DNA from: JBBSGC01 sp038254525
GTDB taxonomy: Bacteria > Actinomycetota > Actinomycetes > Propionibacteriales > Nocardioidaceae
DNA: 15,996 nt
Assembly (NCBI GenBank): GCA_038254525.1
Contig: JBBSGC010000036.1
Location: 1-15,996, forward strand
Direction of reading: 5' to 3'
The notes beneath the pieces were generated by a model. It was not told where the DNA came from, searched no databases, and saw nothing but the letters and a program-made list of their open reading frames with translations. The position numbers and the translations under genes were made by a program. Numbering within the stretch: the first letter of the stretch is position 1; the number at the start of each line of letters is the position of its first letter. Of this stretch, positions 7,156 to 15,344 are shown piece after piece.

Positions 7156-7303
7156 GACCACCCCCTCCGATCTCCACATTCGCTGAACCTGACAGCTGCG
7201 AAGACGGGCTTGGAACAGCCCTCGCCCCCGAGTGCCATAGTCGTGCTCAAGGTACACCGGCGCAAAGGGCGGCGAGGGTGGATCCGGTCGCCGGCTAGCC
7301 GGC
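7156..7303 (-). other. 148-bp gap inside the minus-strand array, with a 14-bp palindrome
   Basis: This is the longest gap in the minus-strand series and separates the T7SS-like half from the Tad half. Directly after the stop of the 138-aa gene lies a perfect palindrome, GCCGGCTAGCCGGC (7290-7303), which can fold as a 5-bp stem with a 4-nt loop. No T-run follows, so termination would be partial at best. A TATGGC hexamer at 7239-7234 lies 15 nt downstream of CGCCGGTG (7262-7255), faintly like the promoter pair near 15764-15908. A second promoter for the Tad block is plausible but not proven. Confidence 0.4.
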
Positions 7304-7720
7304 TCAGGGACCCGAGGTGCCGACGCCCGGGGTCGCGCCTACGGCTCCACCGGTGGCCGGCCCGCCCGGCCCGCTGGTCGGCGGGACGGACGCTGTCGGC
7401 GTGGGCACCGACGGGGAGTCCTGCTGCTCGATCTGCTGGGTCTTGCGCACCGCGTCGCCGACCGCCATCGCGGCGATGATCACCGCGGCGACCACGATGC
7501 CCACGACGACGGCGGGCCAGACCCGCCGGTGCTCCCGCCAGGTCCGGCGTGAGCCGTGGAGCAACGCGGAGCGCAGCTGACGCCGGCGCATCACGTCGGC
7601 CTCCAGCACGTAACGCTCGGCGTTGGGGATGTCGAACGTCGGTGGAGGCAGCGGGTCGGGACCACCGGGCGCCTCTGGGGGACGCCCTCCCGGGGGGAGG
7701 CGGGGCAGGTTGGCGGACAT
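7304..7720 (-). CDS. Small single-pass membrane protein, unknown function
   Basis: A 138-aa protein: a Pro/Gly-rich N-terminus (1-30), a charged segment with many Arg (RRRQLRSALLHGSRRTWREH) up to residue 66, one transmembrane helix at about 69-90 (AVVVGIVVAAVIIAAMAVG), then a polar QQIEQQ stretch and a Pro/Thr/Gly-rich tail ending GVGTSGP. By the positive-inside rule the N-terminus is cytoplasmic and the tail outside. The start is ATG at 7720, overlapping the stop of the EspI-like gene as TGATG, so production of the two is coupled. I do not recognise the family. It is the last gene of the T7SS-like half before the 148-bp gap. An upstream in-frame extension to 7924 is shadow of the ATPase gene. 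Confidence 0.75.
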   Translation of the reverse strand: MSANLPRLPPGGRPPEAPGGPDPLPPPTFDIPNAERYVLEADVMRRRQLRSALLHGSRRTWREHRRVWPAVVVGIVVAAVIIAAMAVGDAVRKTQQIEQQDSPSVPTPTASVPPTSGPGGPATGGAVGATPGVGTSGP

Positions 7721-8979
7721 CAGTACACGCCACCGGAGACGGCCAGCGCCGCCGCGACCTCGAGCATGGCCTCCCTGGTGGCGGGGCTTACCTGGCTGGC
7801 GTCGAAGGTCGAACCCACACGCAGCACCGGGTCGGGAGGGACGACGATCACTCGAGCCGGTCCACGAGCGAGCTGTTCCATGACCTCCCGGTGCACCCGG
7901 CGGTAGGACTCGTCGGCGCTGCACACCACGACATAGACGGCGCGCTGGATCGCGAAACCGTCAACGTCGCGCAACCGGGTGGCTGCCGCCTGGGCGGCGG
8001 CCAGCCCCCACCGGCCGGCGCCGGTGACGATCACCGAGGAGTCACTGCGCGCGAGCGCCGCGGACGCGGCCTCTCCGGGGTCGTTGCCGATGTCGACCAG
8101 GGTGAAGGTGAAGTCACGGCGCAGCCGGTCGAGTAGTGGCGGCACCTCGGCGCGACGCAGCGGAGTGCCCCAGCCGCAGCTGTCGACGACCCGCAGGCCG
8201 CCGGGGAGGGCCGCCGGCTCGAGCAGGGAACCGGCCTGAGTCAGGTCGCGTCCGTTGGGGGCCACCTGGTGGCCGTGGAGTGCGGCCAGCGAGGGGGTGC
8301 CGGAGCGGACGTCGAGCAGGACAGTGGCGTCGTCGCGGACGGCGGCGAGGGCCGACCCCACGCCGAGCGCCACGGTCGTGGTGCCCACGCCTCCTTTACC
8401 CGCATGCAGTGCGACCACCCGACGGTCGCTTTGCCGCGTCCGCACCGCCGCGACCAGGAACCGCTCGTTGCCGGCGGCTTCGGCGGCGTCGGGCGTCAGC
8501 AGCCCGAGGGTGAGTGCGCGCAGCCATCGCCCCGAGCCTGCCGGGACCGGCTTGGTCGTAGTCGTGCGGGCCAGCAGGTCCTCGACCGGGCCGCCCGGCC
8601 ACCCAAGCCGCCCGGCTGCTGGCTCCGTCGCCCCCTGAGATGGGGCCCCGCGAGGGCCAGCCGTTGGCTGGGGCTCGGCGAACTCCGGCCGCAGGGGCAG
8701 CACCCGGCCGGTAGAGCCCGCCACGCCGTGCTGCGGCGTGGGCGACGCACCGTCGGGTGGCGGCACGGGCGGGGAGGATGCCGCGGACACCCCGGCCGGC
8801 CCTGGGCGCCCCGGAGCAGGGGGCCGCGGAACGGAACCGGCGGCGGGCGCGGACGGTGGTTGCAGCCCCAGCAACGCGGGGTCGATCCCCATCCGGGTCA
8901 GGTCGCCAGCCGCGTCCTGCGCCGAGGACCGCTTCCGCGCCTCGAGCTCCTCGGCGCTGGGCGCGTCGTCGTCAGCCAC
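7720..8979 (-). CDS. EspI-like MinD/ParA-family ATPase with disordered N-terminus
   Basis: A 419-aa protein. Residues 1-30 are acidic/charged and helical, 38-135 are Pro/Ala/Gly-rich and probably disordered, and from about 150 follows a conserved linker and a MinD/ParA-type domain. Its deviant Walker A reads KGGVGTTT at 195-202: signature Lys195 is present, but the canonical P-loop lysine is Thr200. Walker A' Asp223 (LLDVRSG) and Walker B Asp296 (FTLVDIG) are present. Proteins with a Pro-rich N-terminus and such a domain, next to eccD, are known in ESX loci (EspI/Rv3876 beside EccD1/Rv3877), and the order here matches. The start is GTG at 8979 with GGGAGGG a few bases upstream; eccD ends 48 bp before it. 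Its role is probably regulatory or organising for the EccC/EccD machine; substrate unknown. Confidence 0.8.
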   Translation of the reverse strand: MADDDAPSAEELEARKRSSAQDAAGDLTRMGIDPALLGLQPPSAPAAGSVPRPPAPGRPGPAGVSAASSPPVPPPDGASPTPQHGVAGSTGRVLPLRPEFAEPQPTAGPRGAPSQGATEPAAGRLGWPGGPVEDLLARTTTTKPVPAGSGRWLRALTLGLLTPDAAEAAGNERFLVAAVRTRQSDRRVVALHAGKGGVGTTTVALGVGSALAAVRDDATVLLDVRSGTPSLAALHGHQVAPNGRDLTQAGSLLEPAALPGGLRVVDSCGWGTPLRRAEVPPLLDRLRRDFTFTLVDIGNDPGEAASAALARSDSSVIVTGAGRWGLAAAQAAATRLRDVDGFAIQRAVYVVVCSADESYRRVHREVMEQLARGPARVIVVPPDPVLRVGSTFDASQVSPATREAMLEVAAALAVSGGVY

Positions 8980-9027
8980 GAGCGCCCTCCCGCCAGGCGG
9001 GGAGCCGGCCGTGGCACCCGCCCGGCC

Positions 9028-10374
9028 TCACAGGACCCTGCCAAGCGCTGCGTAGACCCCGACTGCTCCGAGCATGACCACGACCATGTCCACCACGACC
9101 AGGAACTCCACGATGTTGAGCAGCCGTTTGACCCGGGCGCGGGTGATCTCCGAGATGACCACAGAGCTGACCGCCACAAGAACCAGCGCGCTCACCGCGA
9201 GCAGCACCACCAGCCACGGCCGCAGCGCGGACACGTCGACCGCCAGTCGCAGCAGCTGCAGGACGAGCACGACCACGCCGGCGACGCGGAGCGGCACCAG
9301 GTGGGGCGTCCGGGAGAACACCCGGGAGCGAAGCAGTGCCACGATCCCCAGGCTCAACGCCAGATAGCGGTCCCATGGGTCGGTGCTGAACGTGAGCCGC
9401 AGGCACGCCCACGACACCACCAGGGAGATTCCGACCAGCCCACCGACCAGCAAGCCGTTGCTCTGCCGGTAGCGGGCGACCAGGTGCGCATCGCTCAACC
9501 GGCCGACGTGGCGGACTCGGTAGTCCGCGCCCGCGATGCCGCCCACGGACAGGGTCAGCCGCGGCAGCACGCCAGTGGCGAGCAGGCCCAGCACCGGAGC
9601 GATCCGGCTCACCTGCAGAGTCGGCTGCCCGGTCAGACCCAGGACGGCCACCGCAATCCCGGTGAGCGCGATGACAGCGGCGGCCGCGACGTGCGGGGTC
9701 GCCGCCGAGGTCACCGCGCGAGCGGCTCCCGCGGTAAGCGCGACCAGGGCGGACGCGAGCAGCAACGTCACCGGACCGGACAGGTCACCGACCACACCGA
9801 CCGCCACGCCGGCGAGGAACGCCCATGCGACCGCTACGGCGGCGCAGATCTGCGCCACCCACGCAGCCGAGACGCGGACGGCCCACGCGGTGAACGCCAA
9901 CGCGCTGAGCGAGGCAGTGACCGCACAGACCAGTGCCGAGGTCCCGTCGGCGTCGAAGAGGCCCGGGCGGACAAGCTGCACAGGTGCGAGCAGAGCCAGG
10001 ACGGCTGCGCCGGCGAGCAGCGCGAAGCTGGTGGTCGTCCGCGGCGTCCACCAGCCGCCGGCCGAGTCGACGCTGTCCTCCAGCGCGTCGCGCACGTCCT
10101 CGACCAGCGCCGGCCGTACGCTCGCCGTCTGTCCACGCAGCTCGAGCACCTCACCGTCGAGCACGCCGGCCTCGGCCAGCGTCTGGGTAAGCGACAGCGC
10201 GCCACCTCCCAAGCGGGCCAGCGTCCAGGAGGCCGGACGCCCGACTCCCTCATTGGGGACGCAGTAGCGCAGCACCTGTGGCACCACGTCCGACACCGGT
10301 AGCGCGTTCGGCAGCGCCAGGTCCACCTTGCGCGCGCCGCTCACGACCGTGACGCGGCTGTAGGCGGTGAGCAC
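9028..10374 (-). CDS. eccD: Type VII secretion membrane protein EccD
   Basis: A 448-aa protein with an N-terminal ubiquitin-like (YukD-type) domain at about 5-80 (start MLTAYSRVTVVSGARKVDLA; later LSLTQTLAEAGVLDGEVLEL), a linker to about 112, and then eleven predicted transmembrane helices to the C-terminus (about 114-135, 145-167, 169-195, 198-220, 227-247, 257-276, 307-325, 336-350, 357-378, 386-408 and 421-444). This is the standard EccD plan: a dimer lines much of the T7SS membrane pore and the ubiquitin-like domain contacts EccC. The start is GTG at 10374, with GGGGAGGA just upstream. It heads the minus-strand array and is divergent from eccC, with 168 bp between them. Confidence 0.9.
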   Translation of the reverse strand: MLTAYSRVTVVSGARKVDLALPNALPVSDVVPQVLRYCVPNEGVGRPASWTLARLGGGALSLTQTLAEAGVLDGEVLELRGQTASVRPALVEDVRDALEDSVDSAGGWWTPRTTTSFALLAGAAVLALLAPVQLVRPGLFDADGTSALVCAVTASLSALAFTAWAVRVSAAWVAQICAAVAVAWAFLAGVAVGVVGDLSGPVTLLLASALVALTAGAARAVTSAATPHVAAAAVIALTGIAVAVLGLTGQPTLQVSRIAPVLGLLATGVLPRLTLSVGGIAGADYRVRHVGRLSDAHLVARYRQSNGLLVGGLVGISLVVSWACLRLTFSTDPWDRYLALSLGIVALLRSRVFSRTPHLVPLRVAGVVVLVLQLLRLAVDVSALRPWLVVLLAVSALVLVAVSSVVISEITRARVKRLLNIVEFLVVVDMVVVMLGAVGVYAALGRVL

Positions 10375-10542
10375 CGGTCCTCCCCGTCATGGTCCGGACG
10401 CGCTGGGTGAGTGGCGCCTGGATGCCATCTTCGCCGACCACATGGCCAGCGGGAGCATATCGTTGCGTTCTGCGCCCAGCGGAGTACGAAGCGTTCGCTG
10501 CGCTCGACCGCTGACCGGCTGAAGAGGGGGCTCCCACGTCGC
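10375..10542. promoter_or_regulatory. Divergent eccD/eccC intergenic region
   Basis: This must hold the promoters of both divergent genes. The eccD ribosome site is GGGGAGGA near 10379-10386 (minus); the eccC side has GAGGGGG at about 10524-10530, rather far (about 12 nt) from the ATG. A short inverted repeat, CGCTGGG at 10401-10407 and CCCAGCG at 10475-10481, lies around the middle and could be an operator. I see no convincing -10/-35 pair; CATATC at 10456 is the best -10-like hexamer on the plus strand. Confidence 0.4.
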
Positions 10543-13500
10543 ATGACGACGACACTGGTGAGACGACCGGCGCGCACGCTGCCGCCCACCGTCCAAGACA
10601 GCAACCTGGAGATCGCCGAGCCGCCCGGTGCCCTCCAGGCACCGCCGGCCGCGGCCGGCGCCAGCATGATCTTGATGCCCGTGATGAGTGGTGCGGGCTC
10701 GCTGACCCTGGCGCTGACCAGCAACGGCCGTCCGCTGCAGGCGGTGGCCGGCCTGCTCTTCCTGGTCGGCTCCATCTCGGTCGGCGCGATCATGATCATC
10801 AGCCAGCGCAGCGGTCCGCGCCGAGCGCTGCGTGAGGGACGCGAGCGCTACCTCGACTACGTCGAGCAGCTGCGCCACACGTTGCGGGAGACCATCGCGG
10901 TGCAGCGGCGCAGCGCGGCGTGGCAGCACCCCAGGACCGACGAGCTCGTCGACCTGGCTCGCAACGACGCCCGGCGGTGGGAGCGGCGGCTCAGCGACCC
11001 GGACTTCCTGGTCGTGCGGGTCGGCACCGGCGACGAGCCGATCGCCTCGGCGTTGACGATGGCCGCCGACACCGGTCCACTCAACCAGCTCGACCCCGTG
11101 TGCCTCCAGGCCGCAAAGGAGCTGCAAGCCCGTTACTCCCTGCTCCACGACCAGCCGATCACCGTCGACCTGCGAGACGTCGGTGTCCTCAGCGTGATCG
11201 GGCCCCCGGCCCAGCGCCGCGACCTCGCGGTCGCGATGGCGTTGGAGCTCGTGACGCTGCATGCGCCCCAGGAGGTACAGCTGGCGGTCGTACGCTGCGA
11301 CGCCAGCTCGGCTGCGTGGGACTGGGTCAAGTGGCTCCCCCACAGCCAGGACGCCATGCTCATGGACGGTGACGTGCCGGCCCGACGGGTGACGTCCAGC
11401 GTCGCGGCCATGACCGAGCTGCTCGCTCCTGAGCTGGAGGCCCGGCTGGACCGCGTCCAGCGCAGCCGGGGCCAGAGCAACCTGCCGCCGACGCACCTGG
11501 TGGTGATCGTCGACGGGGAGGGGCTGAGCAGCGTCCAGCAGCTGGCCTCACCCGACCCGTCGGTGTCCCTTGCCCAGCTCGGCGTGCACGTGGTGACGCT
11601 GCTGGGCAACCGGCGAGAGGAACCGGAGTCGGTCGACGACCGGATCGAGGTCGGCGGCGACGGCGCGGCCGTGCTCGCGTCGCGGCCGCTGCCGTTCTGG
11701 CACGACCCCACACCGCCAGGCATCCCGACAGTGATCTCCCGCCAGCTGTCCCCGCTGCGCCTGAGCGCCGAGGACGGGGTCGACGCCGACTCGTTGTCCG
11801 CGACGATCGGGCTGCCCGAGATCCTGGGCGTCCCCGACGCGGCGGCTCTGGACCCCTGGCAGACCTGGCGGCCGGGCACCCTGCGGGACCTGCTTCGGGT
11901 CCCAATCGGGATCGGCGCAGACAACACGGTCGTCCAGCTGGACCTGAAGGAGTCCGCGCACGGTGGGATGGGTCCACACGGCCTGGTCGTGGGCGCCACC
12001 GGCTCCGGCAAGTCCGAGATGCTGCGCACGCTGGTCAGCTCCCTGGTGATCAGCCACGGGCCCGACCGGCTCGCCCTGATGCTCGTCGACTTCAAGGGCG
12101 GCGCGACGTTCGCCGCGATGGAGCACATCCCACACCTTGCGGGGATGATCACGAACCTGCAGGACGACCTGACTCTCGTGGACCGGATGCACGACGCCCT
12201 GTTCGGCGAGATGCAGCGTCGCCAGGAGGTGCTGAAGGCCGCCGGCAACCTGCCCAACGTCACCGTCTACCAGGAGCTGATCGACGCCGGCCAGGAGCTT
12301 GAGCCGCTCCCTCACCTGCTGGTGATCGTGGACGAGTTCTCTGAGCTGCTGACCGCCAAGCCGGACTTCGCCGAGCTCTTCGTGGCGATCGGCCGGATCG
12401 GCCGCTCCATCGGGGTCCACCTGCTGCTGGCGACCCAGAAGCTGGAGATGGGCAAGATCCGCGGCCTGGAGTCGCACCTGTCGTACCGGATCAGCCTGCG
12501 CACGTTCTCCGAGGCCGAGAGCCGCGACACGATCGGCGTGCCGGACGCCTACCACCTGCCGCCCGAGCCGGGCGCGGGTTACCTGAAGGTGGACACCACG
12601 GTCTTCGAGCGCTTCAAGGCGGCTCTGGTCTCCTCTTCGTACCGCCCGCCCAGCGACGGCCCCAAGACGCTGGTCCCGGTCGTCCCGTACCTGTCGGTCA
12701 ACGGCCTGGGTGGCTGGATCGCCGCCCAGCAGGCAGCTGCCGTCGGTGTCGAACGAGCCGACGGCGATCGCCCCGGCCGGCGCAACGAGCGCAGCACGCT
12801 TGACGTCATCTGCGACGCGCTGGCCGCCGCCGGCGCGCACCCGGTACGCCCGGTGTGGCTGGAGCCGCTGCCCAACGTGTTGCCGCTGGACTCGGTCATG
12901 GACGTGGACGAGCCGGGTGACAGCGGCACGGTCGAAGCCGTGCTCGGCCTGGTCGACGATCCGTCGCGGCAACGACAGTTCCCGCTGCGGTGGGACTTCA
13001 CCGGCGGCCAGGGCAACCTGGTCGTCGCCGGGGCGCCACAGACCGGCAAGAGCACGCTGCTGCGCACGCTGATCAGCTCGCTCGCGTTGCGCTACGCGCC
13101 TGGCGACGTCGCGTTCTACTGCATCGACTACGGGGGCGGCACGCTGCGTGGGCTGGCCGACCTGCCGCACGTCGCGGGGGTCGCTACCCGGGTCGAGCCG
13201 GAACGGATCAGCCGTACGGTCAGTGAGGTCATCAACATCCTGGAGTCGCGGGAGGAGTTCTTCCGTACCCATGACCTCGACTCGATGACAGCGATGCGCA
13301 GCGCGCGAGCGGCGGGCAGCCTCCCCGACGATGTGCCGGTCGACGTGTTCCTGGTCGTGGACGGATGGGGCAGCTTCCGGGAGGACTTCGACGCGATGGA
13401 GTTCGCGATCGGCGAGGTCGCCGCGCGGGGTCTCAACTTCGGGGTACACGTCGTGCTGACGGTCGCCCAGAACATGCAGGTACGCATGCGGATGCAGTCG

Positions 13501-14496
13501 AGCTTCGGCGGTCACCTGGAGCTGCGGCTCACCGACGCGTTCGACAGCACGATCGACCGCAAGCTCATGGAGGCGCTGCCGAGGGAGATCAACGGGCGCG
13601 GGCTGATCGACAGTGGCGACGGACTGGTCTTCCATGCCGCCGTCCCGCGCATCGACGGCGGCAGGGAGACCAACGACCTCGCGGCCGCCCAGCGAGAGCT
13701 GGTGGCCACGGTCGCCGAGCGCTGGCCCACCACGGTGCAGCGCGTACAGGTCCTGCCCGCTCTGGTCGGCTACCGCGAGCTTCCTGAGGTCGAGCCGGGC
13801 GAGGGGATGATCCCCGTGGGCCTGTCTGAGCAGAACCTCGGCCCGGCCGCAGTCGGCCTCTTCGGCTCCGACCCGCACCTGTTGGTCTACGGGGACGGAG
13901 AGACCGGCAAGACGAACACCCTGCGCCTGCTCGTCAAGCAGCTCGTGGCCTCCCGGACCACCGAGGACCTGGCCTTCGTCGTCGTCGACTACCGGCGCAG
14001 CCTGCTCGATGTGGTCCCTGCGGAGTTCCTGGCGGCCTACTGCACGAGCGAGCAGCAGACCGCAGAGACCATCAACCAGGTCGCCGGCGCCATCCGGGAG
14101 CGGGTTCCGGGGCCCGACGTGACCTCGGACCAGCTGCGCAATCGCAGCTGGTGGAAGGGGGTCGACGTGGTCGTGGTCGTCGACGACTACGACTTGGTGT
14201 CCACCCCGTCCGGCAACCCGGTGCAGGGCCTGCTCGAGTACCTGCCGCAAGGTCGTGACCTGGGTCTGCACCTGGTTGTGGCCCGGCGCACCGGCGGCCT
14301 TTCGAGGGCCATCTTCGAGCCGGTGCTCCAGCGGCTCAACGACATCCAGACACCAGGCTTCGTGCTCTCCGGCGACCGGATGGAAGGACGGCTGGTCAAC
14401 GGGGTGGTCGCCCGCAAGCTGCCCACGGGCAGGGCGATCTACGCCGCCCGCGGTGGGGCGGCCAGCCAGGTGCAGCTGGCGCTCGTCGAACAGTGA
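10543..14496 (+). CDS. eccC: Type VII secretion ATPase EccC (three FtsK/SpoIIIE domains)
   Basis: A 1317-aa motor of T7SS that recognises and drives substrates through the EccB-E pore. The N-terminus has the typical VRRPARTLPP sequence, then two membrane helices (about 41-58 and 66-86) and a long DUF-type stalk domain to about 430. ATPase 1 has Walker A GATGSGKS at 484-491 and Walker B LLVIVDEF with Asp597-Glu598. ATPase 2 has Walker A GAPQTGKS at 830-837 and LVVDGW with Asp940 followed by Gly941. ATPase 3 has Walker A GDGETGKT at 1117-1124 and VVVDDYD with Asp1214-Asp1215. All three are on one chain, as in single-chain EccC, not split into Ca and Cb. The ATG at 10543 is chosen because the 44-residue upstream extension is Arg-rich shadow, although the ribosome site is distant. 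The gene ends at a strong terminator stem. Confidence 0.95.
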   Translation: MTTTLVRRPARTLPPTVQDSNLEIAEPPGALQAPPAAAGASMILMPVMSGAGSLTLALTSNGRPLQAVAGLLFLVGSISVGAIMIISQRSGPRRALREGRERYLDYVEQLRHTLRETIAVQRRSAAWQHPRTDELVDLARNDARRWERRLSDPDFLVVRVGTGDEPIASALTMAADTGPLNQLDPVCLQAAKELQARYSLLHDQPITVDLRDVGVLSVIGPPAQRRDLAVAMALELVTLHAPQEVQLAVVRCDASSAAWDWVKWLPHSQDAMLMDGDVPARRVTSSVAAMTELLAPELEARLDRVQRSRGQSNLPPTHLVVIVDGEGLSSVQQLASPDPSVSLAQLGVHVVTLLGNRREEPESVDDRIEVGGDGAAVLASRPLPFWHDPTPPGIPTVISRQLSPLRLSAEDGVDADSLSATIGLPEILGVPDAAALDPWQTWRPGTLRDLLRVPIGIGADNTVVQLDLKESAHGGMGPHGLVVGATGSGKSEMLRTLVSSLVISHGPDRLALMLVDFKGGATFAAMEHIPHLAGMITNLQDDLTLVDRMHDALFGEMQRRQEVLKAAGNLPNVTVYQELIDAGQELEPLPHLLVIVDEFSELLTAKPDFAELFVAIGRIGRSIGVHLLLATQKLEMGKIRGLESHLSYRISLRTFSEAESRDTIGVPDAYHLPPEPGAGYLKVDTTVFERFKAALVSSSYRPPSDGPKTLVPVVPYLSVNGLGGWIAAQQAAAVGVERADGDRPGRRNERSTLDVICDALAAAGAHPVRPVWLEPLPNVLPLDSVMDVDEPGDSGTVEAVLGLVDDPSRQRQFPLRWDFTGGQGNLVVAGAPQTGKSTLLRTLISSLALRYAPGDVAFYCIDYGGGTLRGLADLPHVAGVATRVEPERISRTVSEVINILESREEFFRTHDLDSMTAMRSARAAGSLPDDVPVDVFLVVDGWGSFREDFDAMEFAIGEVAARGLNFGVHVVLTVAQNMQVRMRMQSSFGGHLELRLTDAFDSTIDRKLMEALPREINGRGLIDSGDGLVFHAAVPRIDGGRETNDLAAAQRELVATVAERWPTTVQRVQVLPALVGYRELPEVEPGEGMIPVGLSEQNLGPAAVGLFGSDPHLLVYGDGETGKTNTLRLLVKQLVASRTTEDLAFVVVDYRRSLLDVVPAEFLAAYCTSEQQTAETINQVAGAIRERVPGPDVTSDQLRNRSWWKGVDVVVVVDDYDLVSTPSGNPVQGLLEYLPQGRDLGLHLVVARRTGGLSRAIFEPVLQRLNDIQTPGFVLSGDRMEGRLVNGVVARKLPTGRAIYAARGGAASQVQLALVEQ

Positions 14497-14517
14497 GCCG
14501 ACCAGCCCGAGCGCACG

Positions 14518-14561
14518 ACTCTGCGGGTGGCCCCCCCGGCAGGGAGACCCACCCGCAGAGT
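14518..14561. terminator. Bidirectional terminator-like stem-loop
   Basis: A perfect 13-bp stem, ACTCTGCGGGTGG with CCACCCGCAGAGT, and an 18-nt loop, lies 21 nt after the eccC stop and 28 nt beyond the stop of the facing small gene. Being symmetric and placed between converging genes, it can act on both transcripts. There is only a minimal T-run on either side, as is common for actinobacterial terminators. Confidence 0.8.
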
Positions 14562-14589
14562 TGAGCGGCGCGCGTGACCCGGTGAGCGA

Positions 14590-14946
14590 TCAGCCGGCCG
14601 ACAACCGACCCGTGTTGAGCCGCCCGGCCAAGGAGCTGCCGGCCAGCGCCGCCGGCTGCAAAGCCGCGGTGGCGTTCGCGTCACCGGTGGCGATGTCGAC
14701 AGCGGATCCAGCGGTGTCCTGGCCAAGCGCGTCCACGTCGTGCGACATCCGGTTCGCCGGCTGGCTCCACGTGGCGTGATATCGGTTCAGCGCTGCGGAG
14801 ACCGTAGCGTGCACGACAGTGCCCGACGCGTCGTCGAGGGCGGTCAGGAACGAGCGAGCCACCGAGGCAGCCTGGCCCGACATGCCGCTCACGTTGGTGC
14901 CGGCGGAGTAGACCTGCTGGACGTTCATGTCGATGAGCGGTGCCAT
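14590..14946 (-). CDS. WXG100-like small protein with degenerate motif (W-S-Q)
   Basis: A 118-aa, mostly helical, Ala/Ser/Thr-rich protein without signal peptide or membrane helix. It has a single Trp at residue 60 in HATWSQPANRM, where a WXG100 protein would have W-x-G between two helices; here the Gly is Gln, while the following Pro-Ala fits the usual W-x-G-P-A. No YxxxD/E export motif follows the second helix. The C-terminus ends RLNTGRLSAG. A GGGAGGAG ribosome site precedes the ATG by about 6 nt. It is last of three same-strand small genes facing eccC, the usual place for T7SS substrates. Membership of the WXG100 superfamily is likely but not certain from motif reading alone. Confidence 0.65.
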   Translation of the reverse strand: MAPLIDMNVQQVYSAGTNVSGMSGQAASVARSFLTALDDASGTVVHATVSAALNRYHATWSQPANRMSHDVDALGQDTAGSAVDIATGDANATAALQPAALAGSSLAGRLNTGRLSAG

Positions 14947-15006
14947 GGACGTCTCCTCCCTTGGAGTTGGCCAGGTGAGTCGGACAGTGGCTGGTCTCGC
15001 CGGCGG

Positions 15007-15306
15007 TCAGCCCTGCAGGCGGCTCAGGCCGCGCTGCAGACCGGTCTGGTGGCTCTGCGAGGCGTCGTTGAGCCCCTGTGAGGCCTGCGAGCCGGCGGTG
15101 CCGACCTCGTCGTACAGGTTCACGTGTCCTCGGTTCAGGCTGAGGTTCTGGTCGGTGCCGGAGCCTCCGTCGAGCTGGCCGGTGAGCGACTTGTAGGTGC
15201 TCTCGGTGGCGCTCTGCTGGTCGGCGTTGAAGGAACGCTCGGTGCTGAGGTCGGCGTCGAAGTCGTCGGCGGCCGCGAACTCCCAGCGGATCTGGTCGCT
15301 GCTCAT
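15007..15306 (-). CDS. Small putative T7SS-associated helical protein (99 aa)
   Basis: A 99-aa acidic/polar protein rich in Ser, Gln, Asp and Ala with no membrane segment or signal peptide. The only Trp is at residue 8 (IRWEF); at the mid-protein turn, where W-x-G would be expected, it has LDGGSG (about 45-50). Helical segments are likely at about 12-44 and 62-96. The C-terminus ends GLSRLQG. The ATG at 15306 has an AGGAG site 8 nt upstream. It lies 38 bp after the previous gene and 60 bp before the next, so the three are probably one transcript. Size and context suggest an Esx-like partner; sequence alone does not prove it. Confidence 0.6.
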   Translation of the reverse strand: MSSDQIRWEFAAADDFDADLSTERSFNADQQSATESTYKSLTGQLDGGSGTDQNLSLNRGHVNLYDEVGTAGSQASQGLNDASQSHQTGLQRGLSRLQG

Positions 15307-15344
15307 GGTTGTCTCTCCTCGCGTGGTAGTCGGTGCCGGCCGGG

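Noticed and set aside
7234..7262. Possible third copy of the promoter module (CGCCGGTG, then TATGGC) upstream of the SAF gene
   Set aside because: Only 8 bases of the 15-bp element match and the spacing to the hexamer is 2 nt shorter; such matches are expected by chance in GC-rich DNA. Mentioned in the gap entry only.
8269..10302. 677-codon plus-strand open frame
   Set aside because: It lies opposite eccD and the EspI-like gene, is very rich in Arg/Gln/His/Asp/Gly without any domain, and arises from high GC on the antisense strand.
11548..14271. 907-codon minus-strand open frame inside eccC
   Set aside because: Antisense shadow of eccC; the sense frame has three Walker motif sets, the antisense has none.
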